Positions 59,301 to 64,000 of a stretch of DNA of 64,000 nucleotides are shown piece after piece. A program made the translations under genes and the position numbers. The notes below the pieces were generated by a model. That model did no database searches. It was not told where the DNA came from and saw only the letters and a program-made list of their open reading frames with translations. Source of the DNA: Bombyx mori (lineage: Eukaryota; Arthropoda; Insecta; Lepidoptera; Bombycidae); NCBI RefSeq assembly GCF_030269925.1, contig NC_085126.1, positions 2,730,501 to 2,794,500 of the forward strand, read 5' to 3'. Each line of letters starts with the position of its first letter. The stretch's first letter is position 1.

Positions 59301-62300
59301 GCAACTAGAAGATGGTGCATATGGTCCTACAGTTTTAAAATTGATCCTAAGTCTGCAGATGTTGCCAAATTCTTTCTTTTCCAAAAAGAAAATTTTGCCT
59401 ATAAAACAATCCTTCTGCATCATAAAGCAGCGCTGTCGACTTTCTGTGGGCGAAATACATGTAGGACAGCAAACATTCTCAAGCTCTCTAATAAAAAATT
59501 GCTATTTTAAAAAAGCCATCGGAATAGCTAAACAAAATTCAACTACTTATTACAATTTTACTAAGTGTAGTCCCATTCACATGAGATCCGAGAATAGTTC
59601 TAAACTGGTTTTCTTCAAACCCAGCCACCACATCACGCTTCAATGTAGCTTGAAGGACACCAACAACCATGTTGCTGGCTACGGGACGCAGAGTTAATGA
59701 CCTTACTTTGCTCAACATTTCCAAAGACAGTTTCTTTGATAACAGAGAAAAACATATTTCTGATACCAGTCTTTGGGTCTAAAATTGAAATCCATTTTCG
59801 TCAATAATCTGCATCAGTGCTTTCTAAACATGAAACTAAAGACATGCCCGGTAAGATTCGTAAGGACTTTTTTCTAACTATGTGTGTTGTCACAAAAGCG
59901 GCATCCCGTACTGTAATTGGAAACTGGTCTTCGTTCAACCTTACGAGGTAATGGCATCAACGCATCTCTAAGAAGTTGTAGATCAGCAGTAGCCTCTGAG
60001 AGGGATTGATAATGAACCAATGGACGAAATACTTTCTAGAGGCAATTGCAAATCATCCAAACGTTTACAATAATTATTGCCGAATAATAGAGCTTCGTAA
60101 AGATCCTCACGATTCTTTTTTTCAACACATTTACTTCTACATGATGTATATACATCATTTATACAATTTATACATTTTCTTGTATATACAAGATAAAATG
60201 TTTATTACAAACTTATAAATATTTTTTAATTATTGAATTAACATGGAAGTTAACAACTGTTTTTTCGATTTAATAATTATATAAATTATGAACATTATCA
60301 TTGCGCTTCATAATTTTATTATGGCTTTACCTATTTCATCATAGCGTTGTGCTTAATAATTTCACCAGCAGATAACAAACACGTCTTCATAATACAATGC
60401 TGTATGTTTTCCAAAGGCACATCAATATTACGGTTTTACATAACAATAAAACCGATATTATGTGCCGAGAAGGAAAACATACAGCATTGCAGGAAGTTCT
60501 TCCTGGTGAAGACTATGAAGATCAAAGATGGCTGCGCTCCCTTTATACTTGTTGGCAGCACCTAGCGGCTAAAGATGGAACTAAATTGACGGTCTATGGT
60601 TGGACATAGACAAGGAATCTAAGCTAAGTACACACTGCTTCTTCATAATGCAATGCTGTATGTTTTCCTTCTCGGCACATAATATCGGTTTTATTGTTAT
60701 GTAAAACCGTAATATTTTGTACAAATTGCTAAAGGTTTCTTTGAAAAAAAAAAAAGTACCTTATTGATTGTTTTTTGTTTTGCCGTATAGGCAGACGAGC
60801 ATACGGCCCTACCTGATTGGAAGTGGTTACCGTGGTTGATGGAGGTCAGAAATCCCAGGAGCAGAGCCAAGCCGCTGCCTACCGTTTTTTTTTAGTTTTA
60901 GTGTGCACGGAATCTTAATTCTTTCCTTAAATGTAGATGGATTTTTGTAATTCTTTCTGTTATGCTTAAAGGACTTATCAAATTACTCAAATGAAACATA
61001 TTTTTATTATAACAGTAGTGTACAAAAAAAGGAATATGCGTAATATTTTTTTATTGCTTAAATGGGTGCACGAGTTTACAGCTCACCTGGTGTTAAGTTG
61101 TTACTGGAACCCATAGACATCTACAACGTAAATGCGTCATCCACCTTGGGATATAAGTTCTAAGGTCTCAAGTATAGTTACAACGGCTGCCCCACCCTTC
61201 AAACCGAAACGCATTACTGCTTCACGGCAGAAATAGGCAGGGCGGTGGTACCCACCCGCGCGGACTTGCAAGAGGTCCTACCACCAGTCCAAGGTCCTAC
61301 TACCAGTCCAAAGGTCCTATCACCAGTCCAAGGTAGGTGGCGGCATTTATTTTGTAGATGTCTATGAGCTCCGGTAACCGCTTAACACCAGGTGGGCTGT
61401 AAGCTCGTCCACCCATCTAAGCAATAAAAGAAAACGCACAAGACAAGACTAACAAACAAAGGCTTTCAGAGCCCTCCACATCATACCTCAGCAGTTAGTC
61501 CGTCCAGTGGCGGCCTCTATGCATCCACGACTGGCCCTCTCCCGTCTACAGATGCTGGAACAACTCATACTGACCCACGGCATATCCACTGACAAGAACA
61601 GGTAAGCATATGAAGCAAACTAAATTATTTCCATCCAATAATGTCAATATTAAATACAAAAAAAATGTAATGATTTGAAAAATTATTCATAAATTTGCGA
61701 AAAAGGATAATTCCGATTAAACCGAAACAGGGGACACCCGGGTTTGAACCGGGGGCCTATCGATCTGCAGTCGATTGCTCTACCACTGAGCTATATCCCC
61801 ACACAAACGCTAGTGGAAATAACGGTATTAAAATTAGCTATCATCACAAACTGTTTCCATATATAGTATCTATAGGTTATCTACTAATACGTGGGTGGTA
61901 GATAAAATTAGTTACACAATGATACCACAATATTTATATGTGTACGTTATTTGTGCTTTTATAATTTTACTAGATGTGTGAACGTTTGTAGGCAGCAGCT
62001 TGGCTCTGCCCCTGGCATTGCTGAAGTCCATGGGCGATGGTAACCTCTCACCATCAGGTGGGCCATATGCTCGTCCGCCTACAAGGGCAATAAAAAAAAA
62101 CGTAGTGACGGACCTCCTAGTTAGCTTAGAGTCTTAGACATGACGATGTAAATGACCCACCCACCCAAACGAAGCCACGTCCGGGGTCAGTTGTGTTGGA
62201 TAAAGATTCCCTCACTAATCAAATCATATATAGCTGCGAATTATTTATTCTTTATTAGATTTTAAAAATGAATCGTTTGCTTTTTTTTTTATCCTATTCT

Positions 62301-63629
62301 AGTAACCTCGAGGGGTTATTCTAGATTCACCGAACTAATAGGTGAAGCTCACGGGGCTCAAACCTGACGACGTTGCTAACATTAACCGTAGCAAGAGCCG
62401 TGCATCGCAGAATCTACCACGGGATCGGAAACGCGACCCACTGAGAAGATCCCGTGAGAAACTCAGTGGGCTGTGTCTGTGGGTTAATTTATTCGTTACT
62501 GCGGTTAGAAGGGAGTTAGTATTAACTTCGAAATGGTTAGAGTTTCTTTGTTGTCGGTTTAGAAAAGCAACGCTCTCTTCCGTCCAACTCTTCGCGTAGG
62601 TATCGTAAAAGATTGACCGGAAAATATGCAGTAGGGTTTTTTTTAATGCTTAGATGGGTAGACGAGCTCACAGCCCACCTGGTGTTAAGTGGATACTGGA
62701 GCCCATACACATCTACGACGTAAATACGCCATCCACCTTGAGATATAAGTTCTAAGGTCTCAGTATAGTTACAACGGCTACCCCACCCTTCAAACCGAAA
62801 CGCATTACTGCTTCACGACAGAAATAGGCAGGGTGGTGGTACCTACCCGTGCGGACTCACAAGAGGTCCTACTACCAGTATCTGAGAATTATCTGGGTTA
62901 CCAGGTGATCAGGTTTACCTGGTTACCAGGGTTATCTGAGAATAACATTATACTATCATCGCCAAATAGCGTTTACTAGTACTAAATGTTTTGTAAGCTC
63001 ACGCGGGTAGGTACCACCATTCTGCCTATTTTTGCTGCGAGATTCCGTTTTTAAAGCTGGAAAAGCCTATATTCTTTCCGGTTGAGTCTTTGGTGTGTGT
63101 GGAGATATTTGGTAGTCGCTTTACACTAGATGAATACCATAATTCTGCCTATTTTTCAGTGTTAGATAGCCCATTTATCGAGGAAGGCTATAGGCTATAT
63201 AAAATCACGGTAAAACCAATACAAGTCGAGCACCAATAAAGAATGTTTCAAAATAGGGGTTTAAATAGCTTCCTTAACATTCTATAAAATTCAAAAATAT
63301 TTTCACTTTCTACGTAAATGAAGTGGGGGTAAAATTTACCGTTATGCCAAAGTAAGTATTCCACGCGGACGGAGTCGCGGGCAAAAGCTTGTAATAGATA
63401 AAATTGGTCAATCAGCGGTCTGACCGTGCGGCGGGTGGCGGAGTGCGGGGCGGCGGGGGCGCAGCACGCGGCGGGGTCGGTGCGCGCGGCGGCGGAGCGC
63501 ATCCTCCTCGCCGCCTACTCGCGCTCCCCGCGGCTGGTGCGCGCGCAACTGCCGCCCGACGACAACGTCACGCGACGGAACCTCATCTACCGGCATCTGT
63601 TCCAGCAGTTCGACAAGATTGATATGCAG
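34784..63629 (+). CDS. Cep104: Centrosomal/ciliary-tip protein Cep104, first 714 residues (14 exons; 3' end beyond window)
   Basis: Exons: 34784-34823, 37258-37416, 45418-45553, 46894-46981, 48272-48455, 50090-50301, 50802-50987, 52363-52552, 52992-53079, 54277-54424, 54929-55155, 55735-55872, 61470-61601, 63416-63629. All 13 junctions are in phase (2142 nt). It starts MPKRIPFHVVYATS, like the family start. Landmarks in family order: N-terminal jelly-roll with KLQLLAHHQLI (~55-66) and SVGKVTL..RELRS (~96-114); YSPYDDLAFVMY..EIADLIRSLDEKK (~177-199); two UVR-like helical pairs ERFEYARRLK and DDFELARRM (~204-255); an acidic/Gln-rich linker; YEERLLPALR (~418-427); then a TOG-type helical array (~480-714) with CGDPAPRVHSTAQHTVL and LPPDDNVTRRNLIYRHLF. 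Known family role: tip of elongating cilia and distal centriole, binding tubulin, EB1 and CP110-type partners. The expected zinc-finger C-terminus (~200 aa) lies off the right edge. Introns 2 and 12 hold large retroelements. Confidence 0.93.
35734..35920 (+). mobile_element. BMC1-like LINE 3' end
   Basis: CTCACTGAGTTTCTCGACGG .. GGCTATCAGCATAGGTAG plus A run; Cep104 intron 1. Confidence 0.88.
36462..37224 (+). mobile_element. Probable solo LTR, split by a Bm1 insertion
   Basis: Begins TGTTACACCGG and ends GCGTAACA, giving TG..CA ends with short inverted tips. It contains a TATA box (CTATAAAAGCG, ~36643) followed by an initiator-like GTCAGTCAGT ~30 bp on. A full-length minus-strand Bm1 (36749-37138) interrupts it; without Bm1 the LTR is ~370 bp. 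No clean target duplication and no second LTR were found. It ends 33 bp before Cep104 exon 2. Confidence 0.6.
36749..37138 (-). mobile_element. Bm1 SINE, full length, nested in the solo LTR
   Basis: Extends to the tRNA-like head (TTAGGCCACGACG at the right end, reverse complement). Confidence 0.9.
37485..37917 (+). mobile_element. BMC1-like LINE 3' end, long copy
   Basis: Same extent as 12262-12691, ending in TAGGTAGG plus an A run; 68 bp after Cep104 exon 2. Confidence 0.88.
38779..42441 (-). CDS. LINE ORF2, endonuclease-reverse transcriptase-RNase H (1220 aa)
   Basis: Catalyses target-primed reverse transcription. Residues ~10-225 are an AP-like endonuclease (N in LQANLQ, QEP, GGDVNARS at ~137-144, SSDHN near 217). 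The RT lies at ~440-760 with KAPGADGL, the palm motif FADDV at 687-691 and a GSIGGPILWNLL segment. RNase H begins with FTDGSK at 936-941 and continues through the DSMAALQT Asp and the IKAHAGLEGNERAD motif. A C-terminal Cys/His motif (CICDPYVDESVAHVLLEC) closes the protein. Catalytic residues appear intact and no frameshift is seen. Confidence 0.93.
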   Translation of the reverse strand: MPTERTPHRILQANLQRQKLATTELMLEATKRQAIAALLQEPYVGGNKSMSGVRGVRVFQNTRIEEGTVKAAIAVFDANISVIQYPELTTNNIVVVGIRTGTWEITLASLYFEPDKPIEPFLDHLRKVGKATNIIIGGDVNARSVWWGGPSTNSRGEALLGALDELGLHVLNQGEIPTFDVIRGERHLTSYVDITACSPDVLGLVDDWRVLEDLTSSDHNGIEFKINLHKSKGHTVHRTTRIYNTKKANWAQFRVKLGELLLSTTLNRDAINNINTIQEIEQITVTYTNTITNACTHTIPQKKNLEKFSVPWWSEELAGLKRRVVTRKRRIRCAALARRPRVVQEYLEERAKYRAAIKEAQIASWKGFCERQDREGMWEGIYRVIGRVSRREEDIPMEREGIVLDADSSATYLAETFYPEDLTDLDDPGHGETRRRAAELDSDSGGARDPPFTMHELDRSVRSFNPKKAPGADGLTADICKEAVNSDPELFLALVNKCLELRYFPKVWKAATVIILRKPGKNNYATPKAHRPIGLLPVLGKVYEKMIVARLKYHILPSMSAHQYGFMPQRSTEDALYTLLERIREKLLDKKLILMVSLDIEGAFDSAWWPAIKVRLVEESCPVGIRGVMNSYMSDRTVGVRYMGAEHLRATGKGCVQGSIGGPILWNLLLDPLLKGLSTRGDYVQAFADDVVLLFDGDTAMDVQRRANAALEYVRAWGVINKLKFAPHKTCAMVITRKLKHDTPRLSMGGVDIGMSKEVLLLGLTIDHKLTFNTHVANVCAKAANLYKRLTRAAKVGWGLHPEVIKTIYIAVVEPVILYASSAWAPAANKLGVRKRLNAVQRSFAQKLCRAYRTVSLNSALVLAGVLPLDLRVREMASLYVAKRGAHLPVLGDRDIERVASALERPHPAEQVGMELRSLVDEEQYLEHRGYEVRIFTDGSKIEGKVGAALSIWTGEAEAKTLKLALSPHCTVYQAELLALCEAANEISRRKENVFAIFSDSMAALQTVADPDSLHVLAVRMRGALSHCKTQGKSVSLFWIKAHAGLEGNERADALAKAAALRLKKKPNYDRCPVSFAKRVIRMDTLAEWDRRYSAEQTASVTKLYFPIASEAYRIIRKIEMTKEVAQAFTGHGGFSEYLARFKCKESPACICDPYVDESVAHVLLECPVFGSARFDLEVELGQRLHARELPNLMKKTCARNLFLKYAIKIIKEVNKRNRT
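42446..43969 (-). CDS. LINE ORF1, Gag-like nucleic-acid binding protein (507 aa)
   Basis: RNA-binding, RNP-forming protein of the LINE. The N-terminal ~120 residues are Pro/Ser/Thr-rich and disordered-looking. A middle region (~220-370) carries helical and RRM-like segments (e.g. DTGDEVMDKVRRAI). The C-terminus holds a CX2CX4HX4C knuckle (CTRCLGYGHGRRFC), a CX2CX3HX4C knuckle (CHCGGPHLRAEC) and a further Cys-rich motif starting CRNC, the trio usual in R1-clade ORF1. The stop TAA is followed by four bases and then the ORF2 ATG (TAAGGTCATG), so ORF2 is probably translated by reinitiation or stop-start coupling. Confidence 0.9.
   Translation of the reverse strand: MYLRMFGHRTPPTKRSSAGDRSNSGTDRVVLRQSKEWEEGRPSPVTGSPPEQSGAQTTTIATRTGTVSPKGDTQLTPGTSSAPARVPLKPRTALARTPPVSSHPVAISEPGPPSPSTTIKASRLKQARASVTRAKTKIGQSRNLRNEIREDVTNAIDELYTIIKALDAELRGLGGLNTQTARLELSPAPTNAGCVDRDMSDKLLGKLEEHSVLLIENARSLELLRSAVETQTESVSKMTYASVAAGPPSGRLPGRAALHSVVITSKEASDTGDEVMDKVRRAIDAKGGGIEIERVRKGRDRKIIMGCRTVEQREKIKEKINKAGKHLVVEEVKNKDPMLVLRGVLSVHTDEDILEALKNQNGDVFRGLSDGEARVGVKFRRRARNPHTNHIVLTASPVVWRRALEKSRLWVDMQAVPVEDQSPLVQCTRCLGYGHGRRFCKEAVDICCHCGGPHLRAECPHWLAAEEPQCRNCVLAKMAHCVHSAFSGDCPIRKRMDEIARASVAYC
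45590..45800 (-). mobile_element. BMC1-like LINE 3' end, diverged
   Basis: GCTGGTAGCCTAAGAAGCTA .. GAGAAACTCAGTGGGCTATG. Confidence 0.8.
46020..46495. other. Possible inverted-repeat element, weakly supported
   Basis: ATATATGTCG at the left and CGACATATAT at the right bracket ~470 bp including a (CTGA)n tract at ~46197. The shared ends are short. Confidence 0.3.
47215..47480 (+). mobile_element. RTE-type LINE 3' fragment, broken
   Basis: Second copy of 16286-16612, with an in-frame stop (AGAAATAGATGG) and a short internal difference. Confidence 0.75.
47781..48193 (+). mobile_element. Bm1 SINE, full length
   Basis: TCGTGGCCTAAAGGATAAG head; a ~35-bp deletion near the tail removes the GTGGGTGGCGCATTTACG block. 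Confidence 0.92.
48590..48840 (-). mobile_element. RTE-like LINE 3' fragment
   Basis: Minus-strand frame RHIEGKRPCGRLPSRWCDQV resembles the C-terminal region of RTE-type proteins; no tail was seen. Confidence 0.65.
48850..49520 (+). mobile_element. Degenerate LINE RT C-terminal region (RTE-like)
   Basis: Frame pieces LVFPIFLYRAETWTLR, IDALEIWCWRRLLRITW and TNVSILKEVNIKERLSS follow the RTE-type order. Frameshifts follow near 49285 and the fragment ends in HARASVSQ/DPTDA-like sequence. Confidence 0.75.
49560..49890 (+). mobile_element. Degenerate LINE RT C-terminal region (second LINE)
   Basis: A frame with YNDAFRMLMGLPRFCSASGM and YAILRKRCASLLCKV matches a common lepidopteran LINE RT C-terminus. 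It is joined to the preceding fragment. Confidence 0.7.
50363..50568 (-). mobile_element. Bm1 SINE, tail to body
   Basis: TTATTGCTTATATGGGTGGA .. GCGGTGGTACCTA. Confidence 0.9.
51000..51525 (+). mobile_element. Fold-back element, copy 2
   Basis: The arms near 51040-51115 and 51260-51335 are inverted (TTTATAGAAAATCCAACTAA and its complement), followed by a unique 3' part ending CTGAAGCTAATAAAAGCG. Related to 31018-31425 and weakly to 10640-10870. Confidence 0.75.
51811..52020 (-). mobile_element. Bm1 SINE, diverged
   Basis: GTGGTTACCGGAGCCCATAG .. CATGGCAGAAATAGTCAGG. Confidence 0.85.
52079..52321 (+). mobile_element. Bm1 SINE
   Basis: CTGGTGGTAGGACCTCTCG .. AAGCAATAAAAAAAA; inverted relative to the copy 60 bp upstream and ending 41 bp before Cep104 exon 8. 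Confidence 0.93.
52707..52923 (-). mobile_element. Bm1 SINE with internal deletion
   Basis: The CATCTACAACGTAAATGCGC block is missing between CTAGACCCC and CCACCTTG. Confidence 0.88.
53602..53847 (-). mobile_element. Bm1 SINE
   Basis: TTATTGCTTAGATGGGTGGA .. GGTCCTACCACCAG, with the terminal GGTCCTACCACCA repeated once. Confidence 0.92.
55276..55538. mobile_element. MITE family 2, complete copy
   Basis: 263 bp with ~31-bp terminal inverted repeats starting AATTGAATATGCAATTTCGA. It is flanked by AAACAAACAAAC tracts and lies in Cep104 intron 11. Confidence 0.85.
55919..56091 (+). repeat. DIRS-like left inverted terminal repeat
   Basis: 173 bp. It matches the reverse complement of 60510-60716 over the AAAACATACAGCATTG block and onward through the GCCGCTAGGTGCTGCC block. 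The outer tip (ATATTGATGTGCC) differs from the right tip. Confidence 0.85.
56241..56566 (+). CDS. DIRS-like element ORF1 (Gag-like), ~108 aa remnant
   Basis: Ser-, Glu- and Lys-rich open frame beginning MNHASSVGGDVESSS just inside the left repeat; it ends TAA at 56564-56566. The position fits the Gag-like ORF of DIRS elements, but no diagnostic domain is visible. It is probably truncated by decay, since the rest of the expected protein is missing. Confidence 0.45.
57332..58130 (+). repeat. Seven-unit tandem expansion inside the DIRS-like element
   Basis: Seven recurrences of a block with core GCATGCTCGGTCGCGGAGAC start near 57332, 57490, 57664, 57755, 57862, 57962 and 58071. Spacing is ~90-175 bp and each block is followed by a CTAGT/CGACTT segment. 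The units embed RT-coding sequence. Confidence 0.75.
58448..58640 (+). repeat. 98-bp tandem duplication inside the DIRS-like element
   Basis: The blocks starting TGCAGTGCTGACGCGGAGCC at 58448 and 58546 are almost identical for ~90 bp. Confidence 0.85.
59250..60000 (+). pseudogene. DIRS-like tyrosine recombinase, broken
   Basis: An open stretch from ~59256 (TLSAYLPATRRWCIWSYSFK, then SFCIIKQ/LLHHKAALSTFCG in overlapping frames) resembles the N-terminal core-binding part of YR proteins. Later pieces (NDLTLLNISKDSFFDN near 59695-59740) resemble the start of the catalytic part. The Arg-His-Arg-Tyr set cannot be followed in one frame. Confidence 0.6.
60384..60491 (+). repeat. DIRS-like internal complementary region
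   Basis: The first ~43 bp are the complement of the left tip (TCTTCATAATACAATGCTGT... to CACATCAATAT). The remaining ~65 bp are the complement of the right tip (AATATTACGG... to CAGCATTGCA). The fusion point is AATATT. This is the arrangement defining DIRS1-type elements. Confidence 0.85.
60510..60716 (-). repeat. DIRS-like right inverted terminal repeat
   Basis: Inverted copy of the left repeat with a tip about 35 bp longer (AATATTACGGTTTTACATAA on the minus strand). Confidence 0.85.
60765..60884 (-). mobile_element. Jockey/CR1-type LINE 3' UTR fragment
   Basis: GGCAGACGAGCATACGGCCC .. GCAGAGCCAAGCCGCTGCC. Confidence 0.8.
61047..61330 (-). mobile_element. Bm1 SINE with triplicated end
   Basis: Standard copy to 61288, then the terminal AAGGTCCTA.CACCAGTCC block occurs twice more (61289-61330). 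Confidence 0.9.
61331..61432 (+). mobile_element. Bm1 3' fragment, inverted relative to its neighbour
   Basis: GGTAGGTGGCGGCATTTAT .. CAATAAAAG, 37 bp before Cep104 exon 13. Confidence 0.88.
61729..61800 (-). tRNA. tRNA-Cys(GCA)
   Basis: Reads on the minus strand as a complete 72-nt cloverleaf. Acceptor stem GGGGATA pairs with TGTCCCC; the D stem is GCTC/GAGC with loop AGTGGTA; anticodon stem ATCGA/TCGAT holds loop CTGCAGA, giving anticodon GCA; the variable loop is AGGCC; T stem CCCGG/CCGGG holds loop TTCAAAC. The discriminator base is T, as expected for tRNA-Cys. Pol III A and B boxes are intact, and a T5 run (61702-61706 as A5 on +) can terminate transcription. There is no SINE tail, so it is a real gene and not a SINE head. 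It lies antisense inside Cep104 intron 13. Confidence 0.95.
61990..62101 (+). mobile_element. Jockey/CR1-type LINE 3' UTR fragment
   Basis: GCTTGGCTCTGCCCCTGGCA .. AGGGCAATAAAAAAAA. Confidence 0.82.
62282..62490 (-). mobile_element. BMC1-like LINE 3' end
   Basis: ATTCTAGTAACCTCGAGGGG .. GTGAGAAACTCAGTGGGC. Confidence 0.85.
62637..62879 (-). mobile_element. Bm1 SINE
   Basis: TTTTAATGCTTAGATGGGTA .. GAGGTCCTACTACCAGT. Confidence 0.92.
62993..63056 (+). mobile_element. Bm1 body fragment
   Basis: ACGCGGGTAGGTACCACCA .. CTGCCTATTTTTGCTGCGAG. Confidence 0.6.
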
Positions 63630-63685
63630 GTCAGCTGTTTACGTGGATGGATAGGGTTGGGCGAAAGAGGTCGTGCCGCTTTGGC

Positions 63686-63785
63686 CTTTTTTTTCCTACC
63701 TAGCTTTGAGAGGCTATGTCAGCGTAACCAGGCGAGTAGGTGAGCTCACGGGACTCAAACCTGACGTTGTTGCTAACACGAACTC
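63686..63785 (-). mobile_element. BMC1-like LINE 3' end, short
   Basis: TTTTTTTCCTACCTAGCTTT .. GACGTTGTTGCTAACACGAA, ~57 bp after Cep104 exon 14. Confidence 0.82.
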
Positions 63786-64000
63786 ATTCATTTCATACAG
63801 TTCGTCCACTGTAAATATGATTATACACAGTTTTAAATGTATTAGAAATAGTAAATCTAAATTACCGAAAAAGTATGGCGGTCTGTTGGCAGTCCACTAT
63901 TTGTACGCCGACAGTCCAATATTTGGACGCTACTCACTAAATTTAGGAATGTTAACTGAAATGGATTTTATTTCGACAACATTCCAGAGGATTCTAAACC

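Larger units (their letters stand above)
55919..60716 (+). mobile_element. Decayed DIRS-like tyrosine-recombinase retrotransposon
   Basis: Bounded by inverted terminal repeats (55919-56091 and 60510-60716). An internal complementary region lies at 60384-60491. Inside, in order: a Gag-like ORF, RT fragments, RNase H, an integrase-independent hinge, and tyrosine-recombinase-like pieces, all on +. There is no target-site duplication, as expected for DIRS elements. The RT/RH reading frame is broken by frameshifts and by two local tandem expansions. It lies in Cep104 intron 12, in the same orientation as the gene. Confidence 0.82.

Overview
The window is lepidopteran nuclear DNA, almost certainly from a silkworm (Bombyx mori or a close relative). 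The main reason is the very high density of copies of the tRNA-derived SINE Bm1, together with a second abundant Bombyx repeat resembling the 3' end of the LINE BMC1. Exons are short, use GT-AG introns and are widely spaced. I found three host protein genes, all on the + strand, plus one tRNA gene, in a background of interspersed repeats.

Layout: (1) 92-7890, the last eight exons (about 456 codons) of a coiled-coil protein gene that begins upstream of the window. (2) 7891-18050, a probable 3' UTR and then repeat-filled intergenic DNA. (3) 18051-30974, a complete nine-exon gene of 402 codons for a secreted CUB-domain, trypsin-like serine protease. (4) 30975-34783, intergenic DNA with several repeats. 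(5) 34784 to beyond the right edge, the first 14 coding exons (714 codons, every junction in phase) of the Cep104 orthologue, a ciliary-tip/centriolar protein, as far as its TOG array. A tRNA-Cys(GCA) gene lies antisense in its intron 13.

Two large mobile elements sit in Cep104 introns. Intron 2 holds an apparently full-length R1-clade-like LINE on the minus strand (38331-45253), with both ORFs open, a 67-nt poly(A) tail and a 10-nt or longer target-site duplication, so it is a young and possibly active copy. Intron 12 holds a decayed DIRS-like tyrosine-recombinase retrotransposon (55919-60716) with inverted terminal repeats and an internal complementary region that joins the complements of both ends. 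Other elements are a probable solo LTR containing a Bm1 copy, at least six short inverted-repeat (MITE-like) families, another tRNA-derived SINE family, and many 5'-truncated LINE ends.

The three host genes are not obviously linked in function. I found no operon-like, CRISPR-like or defence-type system. The least ordinary objects are the intact LINE, the DIRS-like element and the antisense intronic tRNA gene.
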